Below are positions 54,004 to 63,666 of a stretch of 64,000 nucleotides of DNA, one piece after another. The DNA comes from Spirosoma pollinicola (GTDB taxonomy: Bacteria > Bacteroidota > Bacteroidia > Cytophagales > Spirosomataceae). A model generated the notes under the pieces. It did no database searches. It worked only from the letters and a program-made list of their open reading frames with translations, and was not told the DNA's origin. The position numbers and the translations under genes are program-made. Where the stretch lies: the NCBI RefSeq assembly GCF_002831565.1, contig NZ_CP025096.1, positions 7,989,014 through 8,053,013 on the forward strand. The letters run 5' to 3'. The number at the start of each line of letters is the position of its first letter. Within the stretch, counting starts at the first letter, position 1.

Positions 54004-55686
54004 ATGACTCTACAGGCAACAGCGTCTCAATTCAAAACGACGGTACTTAATCAACGACCAAAGGCAGGCTTCCTTTCGCAGTTTGTCTTCTGGTCCTGGG
54101 TTATACTTTTGTTTGCTTCGGTCTTACAAATTATTCTATTCTATACACCCGACAATCTAATTGCCATTGGCTGCGTTCTGGGCGCATGGGTACTGACAAC
54201 AACCATTTTTCTGCGTCCGTTGCTATTAAAAAACTTTCCCTTTTCCGCTTTTTTAATCATTGGCTTTGTTTTTACCCAGTTTTATTTCCCGCTCGTTTTT
54301 ACCCTGCTAGAAGGCAAACCGCTTATCTACAATCTGCAATTGCCCGAAGAAGTTTTCCTTCATTCAATGTTGGCTTTAATTGTCCTCATCATTAGCCACA
54401 CTATATACTGGATGTTTGCGAATCAGGTTCAGTTATCGACAAAAGCGCCTAAACTTTTGACTGGCCTTGGCATTTTCAGCGTACCAACCGATTTGCAGGT
54501 ATGGCTTATCGGTTTTACCGGCCTAACGGCTATGTTCTATGTACATTTCTACTCGCCCTCGGTGGGTCATCAGGTTTCGGGCGGAGCCGACAAACTGGTT
54601 GAAGCGCTCATTCCATTTACCTATGCTCCTTTCTTTATTCCGTTTGGAAAGTTGTATGGTAAAAAGGAACCGCCCAAAACCAGATTAACTTTCCAGCTTA
54701 TAGCCTTTACCCTTCTTCTTTTCGTGGTGAGTATGGGCACAAACAGCCGGGGTGCCTTTATGCTGGGGTTTACTTCGGTAGGATTTACGTTCGGTCTGGG
54801 ACTTTTGCTGGAAATAGTAAAGACTCGCTTATTTACACTCAAGAATCTGGCGATCGGCCTTTTTGCTCTTTGGCTATTTACAGGCCCAATCGCCGACATT
54901 GGCACGGCCATGGTCATGGTCCGCAGCTTACGTGCCGATACGCCCCGGATGGAGTTGATCGCACTCACGCTGGACGCCTATACTCAGAAGGATGCACTAA
55001 AAGCCTTCCAGCAGGAGAATACCAGTAAAGGCGAAGATTGGGACGAGGAATACATGGATAATATTTTTCTGGCCCGGTTCTGTAATTTAAAGTATAACGA
55101 CGCGAGCCTTATTCTGGCCTCAAAAACGGGAAAACAGAACCCGGCTATTTATGAATTTACAATTGACCATTTCCTGTCTACTCTGCCCGTTCCCGTTCTC
55201 GATTTTCTGAATCTGGATGTAGAAAAAGATGTCGTCAATACCGTATCGTTCGGCGACTATCTTTATTACAGGGTCAGTGGTGATGCATGGTCGCTCGGTG
55301 TTTTCCGGACCGGTCATTTTGCCGGTACGGGCATGGCTGCTTTCGGCTGGTGGTACCTGCTCATATTGGGTATCGGCATGCTGCCTATTTATATGTTATA
55401 CGATATTTTATTTGTAAAAAAGCCGACTCTTGATAAAAACGGGAATAGTGATTTGATACTACAATTTAGTTTCTGCGGACTTCTTGGCCTCACGTCCATA
55501 TTTCAATTTTTTCCTATGGAAAGTGTAGAAGGAATAGCGGCCTTTTTACTGCGGGGCTGGGTTCAGAAAATTTTCCTCTATGCGCTTATTTATCACCTTA
55601 CCCGGTCAATAAGTGCTGTCGTAACCATGATGACCTCGGTGAGATTACAAAAAGCTTCGCTCACCCGCCTGGATCAGGCCAAGTAA
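54004..55686 (+). CDS. Polytopic membrane protein, probable Wzy-type polymerase
   Basis: A 560-residue protein with about ten hydrophobic segments and a large periplasmic loop between roughly residues 310 and 450 (MELIALTLDAYTQKDALKAF...YYRVSGDAWSLG). That topology is typical of O-antigen/EPS polymerases. No sequence motif proves it, since Wzy proteins share little primary sequence. Position between the flippase and several glycosyltransferases, plus the absence of another polymerase candidate, supports the call. TNSRGAFMLGF and the C-terminal FPMESVEGIAAFLLRGW are the most conserved-looking parts. Confidence 0.65.
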   Translation: MTLQATASQFKTTVLNQRPKAGFLSQFVFWSWVILLFASVLQIILFYTPDNLIAIGCVLGAWVLTTTIFLRPLLLKNFPFSAFLIIGFVFTQFYFPLVFTLLEGKPLIYNLQLPEEVFLHSMLALIVLIISHTIYWMFANQVQLSTKAPKLLTGLGIFSVPTDLQVWLIGFTGLTAMFYVHFYSPSVGHQVSGGADKLVEALIPFTYAPFFIPFGKLYGKKEPPKTRLTFQLIAFTLLLFVVSMGTNSRGAFMLGFTSVGFTFGLGLLLEIVKTRLFTLKNLAIGLFALWLFTGPIADIGTAMVMVRSLRADTPRMELIALTLDAYTQKDALKAFQQENTSKGEDWDEEYMDNIFLARFCNLKYNDASLILASKTGKQNPAIYEFTIDHFLSTLPVPVLDFLNLDVEKDVVNTVSFGDYLYYRVSGDAWSLGVFRTGHFAGTGMAAFGWWYLLILGIGMLPIYMLYDILFVKKPTLDKNGNSDLILQFSFCGLLGLTSIFQFFPMESVEGIAAFLLRGWVQKIFLYALIYHLTRSISAVVTMMTSVRLQKASLTRLDQAK

Positions 55687-55712
55687 GTTTTACTACTAAA
55701 TCAATCACCCCA

Positions 55713-56774
55713 ATGGTTAATATACTCTATTTCGGTGACAACAGTCCAGGCTCTACCTCTACCCACCGTGCAAACGCGCTCGTTCGACTTGGCCACGCTG
55801 TCTCCATTCATAATCCTTCGCAGGCAGCCGCCGGGCAGTTAGAATCCAGGTGGTTTCAGGCGCTCCACTACCGGTCGGGCTATCGGCTGTTGCAAAATAA
55901 GGTGGTGCGCTGGGTGAAAAAAATTAGTACCAACCAGCTTAAGCCAGACCTCGTTTGGGTAGATAGTGGCGAGTTATTTGGGCCCGAGTGCTTAAAATAC
56001 CTGAAAAGCCTGGGCTGCCCGGTATTGTTATATAACGTCGACGACCCAACCGGCAAAAGAGACGGACGTCGGTTCGATTCACTGGTCAATGCCATTTCCC
56101 TCTACGATCTGGTGGTTGTGGTCAGAAGAGAAACAGAAGAAGAGTGTATAAAGCTGGGGGCTAAACAAGTTATGCGGGTATTCCGTAGCTACGACGAAGT
56201 AGCACACAACCCGTTCGAAACCGAAGCCGCTATTCCTGCCTCGTTCAAGTCCGATGTGGCATTCATTGGCACCTGGATGCGTCACGAACGCCGGGACGAG
56301 TTTATGCTGGAGCTGATCAATCAGGGGGTGCCGGTCAGTATCTGGGGCGACCGCTGGACAAAATCCCCGCACTGGAAAAGTTTGCAGCCGGTCTATCGGG
56401 GGGGGGCTTTAGGAGGGCGTGACTATGTAGCCGCTATCCAGGGTGCTAAGGTTTGTCTCGGGTTTTTGTCGAAAGGAAATCGGGATTTGCACACCCAGCG
56501 GTCGCTCGAAGTCCCTTTTGCCGGGGGCCTGCTTTGTGCCGAACGTACATCCGAGCATCAGGAACTCTATGCAGAAGGCGTTGAAGCCGTTTTCTGGTCG
56601 AATGTGCAGGAATGCGCCGAAGTCTGCAAAACGTTGCTGTCCAACGACTCATTCCGCGAGGGTATTCGCTTGGCCGGTAAACAAAAGGTAGAGTCTCTGC
56701 GCGTGGGCAATGAGGATATATGCCGCAAAATTCTTGACGAAGTGCTGAAAAACAGCGTCGTGATCGACTACTAA
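55713..56774 (+). CDS. CgeB-like glycosyltransferase
   Basis: A 353-residue protein with a CgeB/DUF3880-type arrangement. It starts MVNILYFGDNSPGSTSTHRANAL and has LLYNVDDPTGKRDGRRFDSLV and YDLVVVVRRETEEECIKLGAKQV in the N-terminal domain. The C-terminal Glyco_trans_1_2-like domain contains DVAFIGTWMRHERRDEFMLEL and RSLEVPFAGGLLCAERT. Relatives include spore-coat CgeB and capsule glycosyltransferases. It begins 26 nt after the polymerase-like gene and ends 10 nt before the next, so it is operonic. Confidence 0.85.
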   Translation: MVNILYFGDNSPGSTSTHRANALVRLGHAVSIHNPSQAAAGQLESRWFQALHYRSGYRLLQNKVVRWVKKISTNQLKPDLVWVDSGELFGPECLKYLKSLGCPVLLYNVDDPTGKRDGRRFDSLVNAISLYDLVVVVRRETEEECIKLGAKQVMRVFRSYDEVAHNPFETEAAIPASFKSDVAFIGTWMRHERRDEFMLELINQGVPVSIWGDRWTKSPHWKSLQPVYRGGALGGRDYVAAIQGAKVCLGFLSKGNRDLHTQRSLEVPFAGGLLCAERTSEHQELYAEGVEAVFWSNVQECAEVCKTLLSNDSFREGIRLAGKQKVESLRVGNEDICRKILDEVLKNSVVIDY

Positions 56775-56784
56775 TCACCAGCGT

Positions 56785-57966
56785 ATGAACATTGTATTTT
56801 TCGCTCATCCAACCTTTCTGAACCAGCAAAGCATGCAACGCTTTGCGCGAATGCTAACCGAGGGGATGAAGCAGCGCGGACATACAGTGGAACTCTGGTC
56901 TCCGCAGGCCCGGGTGCTGCAACTTCCTGCTCTGCCGGTGATGCGGAAATGGCTGGCCTACATCGATCAATACATCGTGTTTCCTCGCGAGGTGCGGGCC
57001 CGGTTAAAAAATTGCTCGCCGGATACCCTTTTTGTGCTTACAGACAATGCCCTGGGCCCATATCTGCCCATTGTAGCCAACCGGCCGCACGTTATCCACT
57101 GCCACGATTTTCTGGCGCAACGCTCGGCACTGGGCGAAATTCCAGAGAACCCAACCAGCTGGACGGGCCGAAACTACCAGGCTTATATTCGCCGTGGTTA
57201 TTCGATGGGGAAGCGATTTATCCCTATCTCCCAGAAAACGAAAGACGATCTTTCCCGAATGCTTTCCGCTCCTCCGCTCACGTCGGAAGTTGTGTATAAT
57301 GGTCTGAACCAGCCGTTTACCCCGTCCGATCCCGGTGCGGCCCGAACGCTACTGAGCGAGAAGTTTGGCATTGACCTGTCGGCGGGCTATCTGCTGCATG
57401 TGGGGGGTAATATATGGTATAAAAATCGGCTGGGTGTGCTGGAAATATATGACGCCTGGCGCTCAACCGCTCAACAGAATCTACCCCTTTTAATGATTGG
57501 TGAAGCACCGGATGCACCATTACTGACGAAACAGGCGGCTTCAGCTTTCAAAACAAACATTCACTTTTTAAGCCGTGTCGACGATGAGTATGTTCGTTTG
57601 GCCTACGTTGGCGCTTCGGTCTTTCTGTTCCCATCACTTGCCGAAGGTTTTGGCTGGCCCATTGCCGAAGCGATGGCGTCTGGCTGCCCGGTTATTACAA
57701 CGAACGAAGCACCCATGACCGAAGTGGCCGGCAAGGCGGGCTTCCTGATTCCGCGCCGGCCCAATAACCCCGCCAGCGTTAACGACTGGGCCAACGAAGC
57801 CGCACGGGTTGTTGAAACAATACTCGACCTCTCTCCGGAAGAACACAAAACGGTCGTTGCGTTGGGGCTTAAAAATTCCGAACGATTCAACCCCGAAAAG
57901 GCGCTGGATCACTTTGAACAATTGTACCAGAAAATCGCAGAAGAAGATGGCCTTAATACCGCTTAG
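56785..57966 (+). CDS. Family 4 glycosyltransferase
   Basis: A 393-residue GT-B enzyme starting MNIVFFAHPTFLNQQSMQRFARML. The C-terminal domain has YLLHVGGNIWYKNRLGVLEIY and the donor motif PSLAEGFGWPIAEAMASGCPVITTNE (E...E spaced by seven), standard for GT4. Its last 20 nt overlap the acyltransferase start in another frame, indicating translational coupling. GC-rich like the neighbouring glycosyltransferases. Confidence 0.92.
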   Translation: MNIVFFAHPTFLNQQSMQRFARMLTEGMKQRGHTVELWSPQARVLQLPALPVMRKWLAYIDQYIVFPREVRARLKNCSPDTLFVLTDNALGPYLPIVANRPHVIHCHDFLAQRSALGEIPENPTSWTGRNYQAYIRRGYSMGKRFIPISQKTKDDLSRMLSAPPLTSEVVYNGLNQPFTPSDPGAARTLLSEKFGIDLSAGYLLHVGGNIWYKNRLGVLEIYDAWRSTAQQNLPLLMIGEAPDAPLLTKQAASAFKTNIHFLSRVDDEYVRLAYVGASVFLFPSLAEGFGWPIAEAMASGCPVITTNEAPMTEVAGKAGFLIPRRPNNPASVNDWANEAARVVETILDLSPEEHKTVVALGLKNSERFNPEKALDHFEQLYQKIAEEDGLNTA

Positions 57967-59005
57967 CAGCTATCGAGATGCACCAACAAACGCTGCCTTC
58001 TTAATCGCAGAGGAGAAGGTTTCAACTATTGGTAAAAGAAATATCACAGTAGACTTAGCCCGGCTTTTGGCTGCTTATGGTGTTATTGCTTTACATGTTC
58101 CTTTCAGCACTTCTGCGGCTGAGGGTTTTAATATTTTGTTTTGGCCGCTGTGTGTGCCCTTCTTTTATGCAATATCATTAACCTATTTTGTTTCCGGCCT
58201 TAAGCAAGCATCAATACCTGATATTATTACAAAAACATGGCGAAGAATTTTACTGCCATACCTTTCCTGGACTACAGTTTATGTAAGCCTTCTTTTAGCT
58301 AAAAGACTACTATTGGGAGGAGACTCTGGAATTATATTTTGGAGAGTTCTATTTTACGGTGAAAGTGCAGTACAATTATATTTCTTACCAACTTTAGTTC
58401 TGTTGCAATCAGTAACCCTCGCTATTTATCTGATTGTTACTCCCAATTCTACGAAACGGACATTGGGCACAACAATCCTTCTCATAGCGCTGGCATATTT
58501 GGCCTGGGGCGATTACAATGACTGCTTTGGCGTTGCAGCCACGGGTCAAGTTATTGGAATGACCGCTTTTATTGGTTCAGCCTTTTGGCTTTCACCAAGA
58601 ATACATACACTTACATTTCGACCAGGATATATAATCACGGCGATCGTGCTGATTGTGTCAGCAGTTTATCTTAATTATCGTGGATACAATCTTTCCGTAT
58701 TAAATTACCCGTTAATCCTACCTATTGGTGGCCTCGGACTACTGCTTTTAACGCTTTGCATTCCTACCTATACGTTACCAAACTGGTTATCAATTCTTGC
58801 ATCAACTTCTTTTGGAATCTATTTGAGCCATATACTTTTTTTAGAAGCCTTTGAATTTATCCTAAAAGTAACTCATCATGCTAATCTCGAATACAATTTT
58901 GTGGTGAAACTACTGGAAGTCACGTTGATTTTTTTATTGGCAGCAGCGTTAACTTTACTTATCAGAAAGATTCCAATATGTAAGCAACTATTTCTAGGAG
59001 AATAA
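57947..59005 (+). CDS. Acyltransferase family 3 membrane protein
   Basis: A 352-residue integral membrane protein. ATG 57947 gives MALIPLSSYRDAPTN; a longer frame to 57809 is a shadow of the upstream gene. The core is acyltransferase_3-like: ITVDLARLLAAYGVIALHVPF with the catalytic-region His in helix 1, WRRILLPYLSWTTVYVSLLL, and about ten membrane segments ending near residue 350. Members add acetyl or succinyl groups to exported polysaccharides, using cytoplasmic acyl-CoA. Its codons are clearly more AT-rich than those of the glycosyltransferases on either side, suggesting separate acquisition. Confidence 0.88.
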   Translation: MALIPLSSYRDAPTNAAFLIAEEKVSTIGKRNITVDLARLLAAYGVIALHVPFSTSAAEGFNILFWPLCVPFFYAISLTYFVSGLKQASIPDIITKTWRRILLPYLSWTTVYVSLLLAKRLLLGGDSGIIFWRVLFYGESAVQLYFLPTLVLLQSVTLAIYLIVTPNSTKRTLGTTILLIALAYLAWGDYNDCFGVAATGQVIGMTAFIGSAFWLSPRIHTLTFRPGYIITAIVLIVSAVYLNYRGYNLSVLNYPLILPIGGLGLLLLTLCIPTYTLPNWLSILASTSFGIYLSHILFLEAFEFILKVTHHANLEYNFVVKLLEVTLIFLLAAALTLLIRKIPICKQLFLGE

Positions 59006-59016
59006 AAAAGAAATCT

Positions 59017-60258
59017 ATGCGAATTCTACACGTAGCCGCCGAAATTGACCCTGAAACGGGTGGTGTATCTCAGGCGGTACGAACAATGATTAATGGCTTG
59101 AATAACGTAGGGGTTCACAACGAGGTGGTCAGTGTAGACGCGCCCGATGCGCCCTTCATCCAGACAGATCCGTTTACCATTCATGCCCTCGGACCAAGAA
59201 ATGGCCAGTGGGGCTATAACAGCAAACTCATTTCGTGGCTCGTTAACAATGCCGCTCATTTCGACGTCATCATTCTTCACGGACTGTGGCTGTATCCGGG
59301 CTACGCCCTTCGCCGGGCAATGAAAATTGTCAGAAACAAACAACGAAAAGGAACAGGGCCAACGTTCTTCGTGATGCCCCACGGCATGCTCGATCCGTGG
59401 TTTCAGAAGGCGTCGACCCGGAAAATAAAAGCACTGCGCAACTGGGCCTACTGGAAGCTGATCGAACGTGATATCATTGCCGATGCCGATGGATTGCTGT
59501 TCACCTGTGAGGCCGAATTACTGCTCGCCCGCGAACCGTTCCGGCCATATAAACCGAAAAAAGAGGCCGTAGTTGGACTCGGTGTCGATGAACCTCCGGT
59601 TTATACGCCTGCTATGCGGGAATCGTTCCTGAGAAAGTGCCCTGACGTGGCCGATACGCCATATTTGCTGTTTCTGAGCCGCATCCACGAGAAAAAGGGC
59701 ATCGATCTGCTGATCGACGCTTATAGCCAGTTGGTCAAAAGGTATTCAGCGCTGGAGGCTGAAGTCTGTGCCGGAGGAAGTACCGCAGCAGGCTTTGAGA
59801 AAATGAGCCTGCCCAAACTGGTCATTGCGGGCCCCGGTCTGGAAACACCCTATGGCCAGAAAGTGCAGCAGCAGGTTGCGCAGCAGCAGGCTCTGGCATC
59901 ACTTGTCTCGTTCCCCGGCATGCTCACCGACGATGCGAAGTGGGGGGCGTTTTACGGATGTGAGGCCTTCGTATTGCCGAGCCACCAAGAGAATTTTGGC
60001 ATTGCGGTAGTAGAAGCGCTGTCCTGCGGCAGACCCGTGCTGATTTCGGATCAGGTCAATATCTGGCGGGAGATTGAAATGGCGGGTGGTGGCCTGGTTG
60101 CGGCCGACACACGGGAAGGAACGGAGCAGATGCTGGACGGCTGGTTGCGACTGTCTGATGATCAGAAGCGGGCGATCGAACAGCAAACCCGAAAATCCTA
60201 CCAAATGTATTTTGCCGTTGAGCCGGCGGCAAAGAATCTGCTGACGGCAATTGTCTGA
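59017..60258 (+). CDS. Family 4 glycosyltransferase
   Basis: A 413-residue GT-B enzyme. MRILHVAAEIDPETGGVSQAV is the glycine-rich acceptor loop. FFVMPHGMLDPWFQKASTRKIKALRNWAYWKL is a segment common in GT4 capsule enzymes. PYLLFLSRIHEKKGIDLLIDAY and PSHQENFGIAVVEALSCGRPVLISD are the donor-binding parts. 11 nt after the acyltransferase. The sugar specificity cannot be read. Confidence 0.92.
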   Translation: MRILHVAAEIDPETGGVSQAVRTMINGLNNVGVHNEVVSVDAPDAPFIQTDPFTIHALGPRNGQWGYNSKLISWLVNNAAHFDVIILHGLWLYPGYALRRAMKIVRNKQRKGTGPTFFVMPHGMLDPWFQKASTRKIKALRNWAYWKLIERDIIADADGLLFTCEAELLLAREPFRPYKPKKEAVVGLGVDEPPVYTPAMRESFLRKCPDVADTPYLLFLSRIHEKKGIDLLIDAYSQLVKRYSALEAEVCAGGSTAAGFEKMSLPKLVIAGPGLETPYGQKVQQQVAQQQALASLVSFPGMLTDDAKWGAFYGCEAFVLPSHQENFGIAVVEALSCGRPVLISDQVNIWREIEMAGGGLVAADTREGTEQMLDGWLRLSDDQKRAIEQQTRKSYQMYFAVEPAAKNLLTAIV

Positions 60259-60304
60259 ACAACTATACTACAACACTTCTTTGCCAAACGAAAAAAAAGA
60301 ATCA

Positions 60305-61441
60305 GTGAAAATCTCAATCATACAGGGCGCCTTTTTGCCGGTTCCTCCGGTTCTGGGTGGAGCAGTCGAAAAAATCTGGTATAAACTGGGGCAGGAGTTT
60401 GCCGCTCTGGGGCACGAGGTCGTGCATATTGGGCGCTCTCACCCCGATCTACCGAACAAAAATAAATCACATGGTGTCACCTATGTGCGGATTACCGGCT
60501 ACGATACTCCATCTTCCATTGTCAGATTGAAATGGCGAGATCTGCTTTATTCGGTTCGGGCGGTAAAAGAGATACCGGAAGATACGGACATTGTGATTAC
60601 TAACACCTTCTGGTCGCCACTTTTGGTGAGTGGACCGCTTCGCAAAAAAGTATGTGTGAGTGTGGAGAGGCTCCCCAAGGGCCAGATGTGGCTGTATAAA
60701 CAGGCACCACTTCTGCGCGTAAACTCTGGCCCGGTTGCCGATGCGATCCGGCGGGAACTGCCCGTTCAGCAGCACCGGCGAATGGTCATTATTCCCAACC
60801 CGCTCCCGTTTCAGGGGTTGCCCCCGGTTCATGTCGATGAGAAAAAGCATGTGTTGCTTTATGTTGGCCGACTTCATCCCGAAAAAGGCCTGGAACTGTT
60901 GATAAAAGCGTTCAAAACCCTGAATTCGGGCTGGAAACTCCGCATCGTTGGGCCATCGGACGTAAGCACCGGCGGGGGAGGCCAGCCTTATCTGGAATCG
61001 CTCAAACAACTGGCCGGCGACGCCAATGTAGAGTTTACTGGTCCGGTCTTTGACATGAACCTATTGAATGAGTATTATGCTGAAGCGTCCATATTTGTCT
61101 ATCCCTCCGTGGCCGAAAAAGGCGAAACCTTTGGACTCGCTCCGCTGGAAGCCATGGCTTGGGGATGCGTACCAGTGGTGTCCGACCTGGCCTGTTTCCG
61201 CGATTTCATCCATCATGGAGCCAACGGATTAGTGTTCGATCACCGCAGTAACGATGCTGTTGCGCTGCTCAACAAAGCAATCGACGGACTACAAACAGAC
61301 GCTGAACGGCGGCACAAACTGGCCGAACAGGCGCTTAACGTTCGTCAAAGTCACTCTGTCTCGTACATCGCATCGCAGTTCATCGATGCGTTTGAAGGTA
61401 TTACGGGAAAACGAAACGTAGATAAACCTATCGCTTTATGA
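60305..61441 (+). CDS. Family 4 glycosyltransferase (GTG start)
   Basis: A 378-residue GT-B enzyme. The frame extends upstream to a TTG at 60251 within the previous gene. GTG 60305 gives VKISIIQGAFLPVPPVLGGAVEKIWYKLG, the normal family N-terminus with the GGxE-type loop, and is preferred; another TTG at 60281 is possible. The C-terminal domain carries VLLYVGRLHPEKGLELLIKAF and PSVAEKGETFGLAPLEAMAWGCVPVVSD. It overlaps the acetyltransferase start by 4 nt. Confidence 0.88.
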   Translation: MKISIIQGAFLPVPPVLGGAVEKIWYKLGQEFAALGHEVVHIGRSHPDLPNKNKSHGVTYVRITGYDTPSSIVRLKWRDLLYSVRAVKEIPEDTDIVITNTFWSPLLVSGPLRKKVCVSVERLPKGQMWLYKQAPLLRVNSGPVADAIRRELPVQQHRRMVIIPNPLPFQGLPPVHVDEKKHVLLYVGRLHPEKGLELLIKAFKTLNSGWKLRIVGPSDVSTGGGGQPYLESLKQLAGDANVEFTGPVFDMNLLNEYYAEASIFVYPSVAEKGETFGLAPLEAMAWGCVPVVSDLACFRDFIHHGANGLVFDHRSNDAVALLNKAIDGLQTDAERRHKLAEQALNVRQSHSVSYIASQFIDAFEGITGKRNVDKPIAL

Positions 61442-62001
61442 ATGTAAATGTCCATGCCCAGGTCAGCCCCTATGAAAGCCCCTGGACAGTTGATCAGCGT
61501 ATAAAAATGGTTCTGTGGGAGTACGTATGGCTCATATTCTGCTCATGGACTCCTAAACCGGCTAATGCCTGGCGGGTGGCCTGGCTGCGGTTGTTCGGTG
61601 CCAAAATATATGGAAATCCTTTTGTTCACCAACGCGCCCGTATTCAGATTCCCTGGAATTTAACCCTGCATGACCGCGCCTGTCTCGGCGACCGGGCCAA
61701 TGCCTATTCACTAGGGAAAATCGAAATTCATGCGCACGCTACTGTTGCGCAGGAGGCTTATATCTGCACGGGAACCCATGCCTTCGACCGACCTGAAATG
61801 AATTTACTTACCGCGCCCATTTCTATTGGTGCCCATGTGTTCGTTGGTGCCCGAGCATTCATTATGCCGGGCGTAACCATTGGCGATTATGCGGTTATTG
61901 GCTCCTGTAGTATTGTAACGAAAGATGTTCCACCCTATAAAGTTGCCGTAGGCAACCCGGCCCGCGTGATTAGTACACGCCAAGTTTCAGCATTTGTATA
62001 A
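61438..62001 (+). CDS. WcaF-like hexapeptide-repeat acetyltransferase
   Basis: A 187-residue left-handed beta-helix acyltransferase. The N-terminal helices (RIKMVLWEYVWLIFCSWTPKPANAWRVAWLRLFGAKI) are typical of the WcaF/colanic acid type. Hexapeptide turns follow (IEIHAHATVAQEAYICTGTHAF, ISIGAHVFVGARAFIMPGVTIGDYAVIGSCSIVTKDVPP), with the catalytic His in GTHAF. It probably O-acetylates a sugar residue before export. The start codon overlaps the upstream glycosyltransferase stop (ATGA). Last gene of the contiguous polysaccharide operon, followed by 265 bp without a gene. Confidence 0.92.
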   Translation: MNVNVHAQVSPYESPWTVDQRIKMVLWEYVWLIFCSWTPKPANAWRVAWLRLFGAKIYGNPFVHQRARIQIPWNLTLHDRACLGDRANAYSLGKIEIHAHATVAQEAYICTGTHAFDRPEMNLLTAPISIGAHVFVGARAFIMPGVTIGDYAVIGSCSIVTKDVPPYKVAVGNPARVISTRQVSAFV

Positions 62002-62266
62002 GCAAGGTGCCGTGCTACTGGTTACTCAGGCAATTGAAATAACTGGTGCAACGCAGCAGGCATACCGGATAAAAAATTAATCGCTTACCTGCTAAATATG
62101 ATTTAAATTAGCTTGAAATAAGTGATTAGTCAGACTTAAAAAACGGCATCGATAGTTGCTAATAAAATCGGGCTACTTAAAATAATTATACTATTCTAAT
62201 ATAAAATAATTCAACTCTACACTTTTTGAATTATCTAAACTAATCATTTTGCAAACAAACATTAGA

Positions 62267-63139
62267 ATGACGCTAGACTTAACGATTGCCATTCCCGTTC
62301 GAAACGAAGAAAAAAACTTACTGAATTGTCTTACGGCAATCGGTCTAGATCTGGCTCAATATATTGTTGTCATAGACTCCGGTAGTACGGACAGAACCCG
62401 TGAAATTGCAACTAATTGGGGCGCTGATGTTGTAAATTTTGACTGGAACGGTCAATTTCCAAAAAAGCGGAACTGGTTTCTAAGAAACCACCGACCCAAA
62501 ACCAAATGGGTCTTGTTTCTTGACGCAGACGAATCGCTGACGGAAGACTTTAAAGCTGAATTGCGAAATACACTTAACGCGAACGAAGACAAAGTAGGTT
62601 ACTGGCTTCGGTATAGTATTTATTTTATGGGAAAAGAGCTACGAGGTGGTTATTTCCTTCACAAGCTGGCACTTTTTCAGGTTACGGCTGGTGAGTATGA
62701 ACGAATAGATGAAGACCGCTGGAGTAATTGTGATATGGAAGTTCATGAGCACCCTGTGCTTGATGGTAAAGTCGGAACTATAAAAAGCAAAATCGACCAT
62801 CAGGACATGCGGGGTATTTCCTATTACGTCAGTAAACATAACGAGTATTCGAGTTGGGAAGCGGCTCGTTTTCTGAAAGCATCTCACAATACAAAAAGCT
62901 CCTGGACGTGGATGCAGCGTATAAAGTATGGCCTGATGGGAACACCTTTTATTGGCGTAGCTTACTTTTTTGGTAGCTTCTTTCTGATGGGTGGTTTTCG
63001 GGACGGCACACGTGGATTTACGTTCGCTATTCTTAAGATGGGCTATCTAACCCAGATGTATCTTAAAATTCAGGAAATGAAAAATGAGGAGAAAGTAGCC
63101 GCAAAGCCAATAGCCAGACAATCGGAAGTGGTATCCTAA
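62267..63139 (+). CDS. Family 2 glycosyltransferase (WaaE/KdtX-like)
   Basis: A 290-residue GT-A enzyme. ATG 62267 (MTLDLTIAIPVRNEEKNLLN) is preferred over TTG 62249. VIDSGSTDRTREIATNWGADV and WVLFLDADESLTEDF carry the donor-binding DSxSxD and DxD-like motifs. GYWLRYSIYFMGKELRGG and MEVHEHPVLDGKVGTIKSKIDHQD match the WaaE/KdtX and EPS GT2 subgroup. A C-terminal amphipathic/hydrophobic stretch (YGLMGTPFIGVAYFFGSFFLMGG) suggests membrane association. It has its own AT-rich upstream region and is probably separately transcribed. Confidence 0.9.
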   Translation: MTLDLTIAIPVRNEEKNLLNCLTAIGLDLAQYIVVIDSGSTDRTREIATNWGADVVNFDWNGQFPKKRNWFLRNHRPKTKWVLFLDADESLTEDFKAELRNTLNANEDKVGYWLRYSIYFMGKELRGGYFLHKLALFQVTAGEYERIDEDRWSNCDMEVHEHPVLDGKVGTIKSKIDHQDMRGISYYVSKHNEYSSWEAARFLKASHNTKSSWTWMQRIKYGLMGTPFIGVAYFFGSFFLMGGFRDGTRGFTFAILKMGYLTQMYLKIQEMKNEEKVAAKPIARQSEVVS

Positions 63140-63666
63140 TGGAATAGTTACCAGTCTCAATACATATCCTTACTTACAAAATTTATATCGATCAGAAAAC
63201 GAATTAGTTTATGCGTAATCTGTGCGGATTATGTATAAGCCTACTGTTATATAAGATAGATACGATTGAATTAGCCGTAAATGCGTTTTTTATCTCTTAC
63301 TTACGACCATACTTTTCCCGAGCGCTAAATACCATTGTAGGATCTGTTAGTCAAAAGATACCTGATTGCTCTGCCTGCGACTCAACATCATTGACAGGGC
63401 TTCTCTATAAAAACTAGATTCACATGCTAATGACTAAAAATGGCTCCGCACAGGTGGCCCGTGCGGAGCCATTTTTTTTGTAAAAGCCCTGATATAATTG
63501 ATTAACCTTTCTGCCGCTCAAAACGCCGGTACTGTCATTGAGCTGTCTCCTCAAAACGTTTGTGAGCAGAGACACCAGCCCAATGGTATAGTAGGGTAAG
63601 CGGACTTGACTTCTGCTTAATCAGTAGATTATCAGCACAGTAACGATCTTAACTGTAACGATCAAA
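63140..63666. other. Intergenic region with terminator
   Basis: About 530 bp containing the hairpin at 63437-63479 and no convincing gene. A 68-codon frame at 63211-63417 has no recognisable domain and atypical composition and is not called. Confidence 0.5.
63437..63479 (+). terminator. Intrinsic terminator after the GT2 gene
   Basis: AAAATGGCTCCGCAC and GTGCGGAGCCATTTT form a perfect 15-bp stem with a 9-nt loop and are followed by further T residues. It marks the end of the polysaccharide region transcript at 62267-63139. Confidence 0.92.

Noticed and set aside
57809-57946. 46-residue extension of the acyltransferase
   Set aside because: It lies within the GT4 gene in another frame and lacks acyltransferase features.
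63211-63417. 68-codon open frame after the GT2 gene
   Set aside because: No recognisable domain, composition unlike neighbouring genes, and lies between a gene and its terminator; probably chance.
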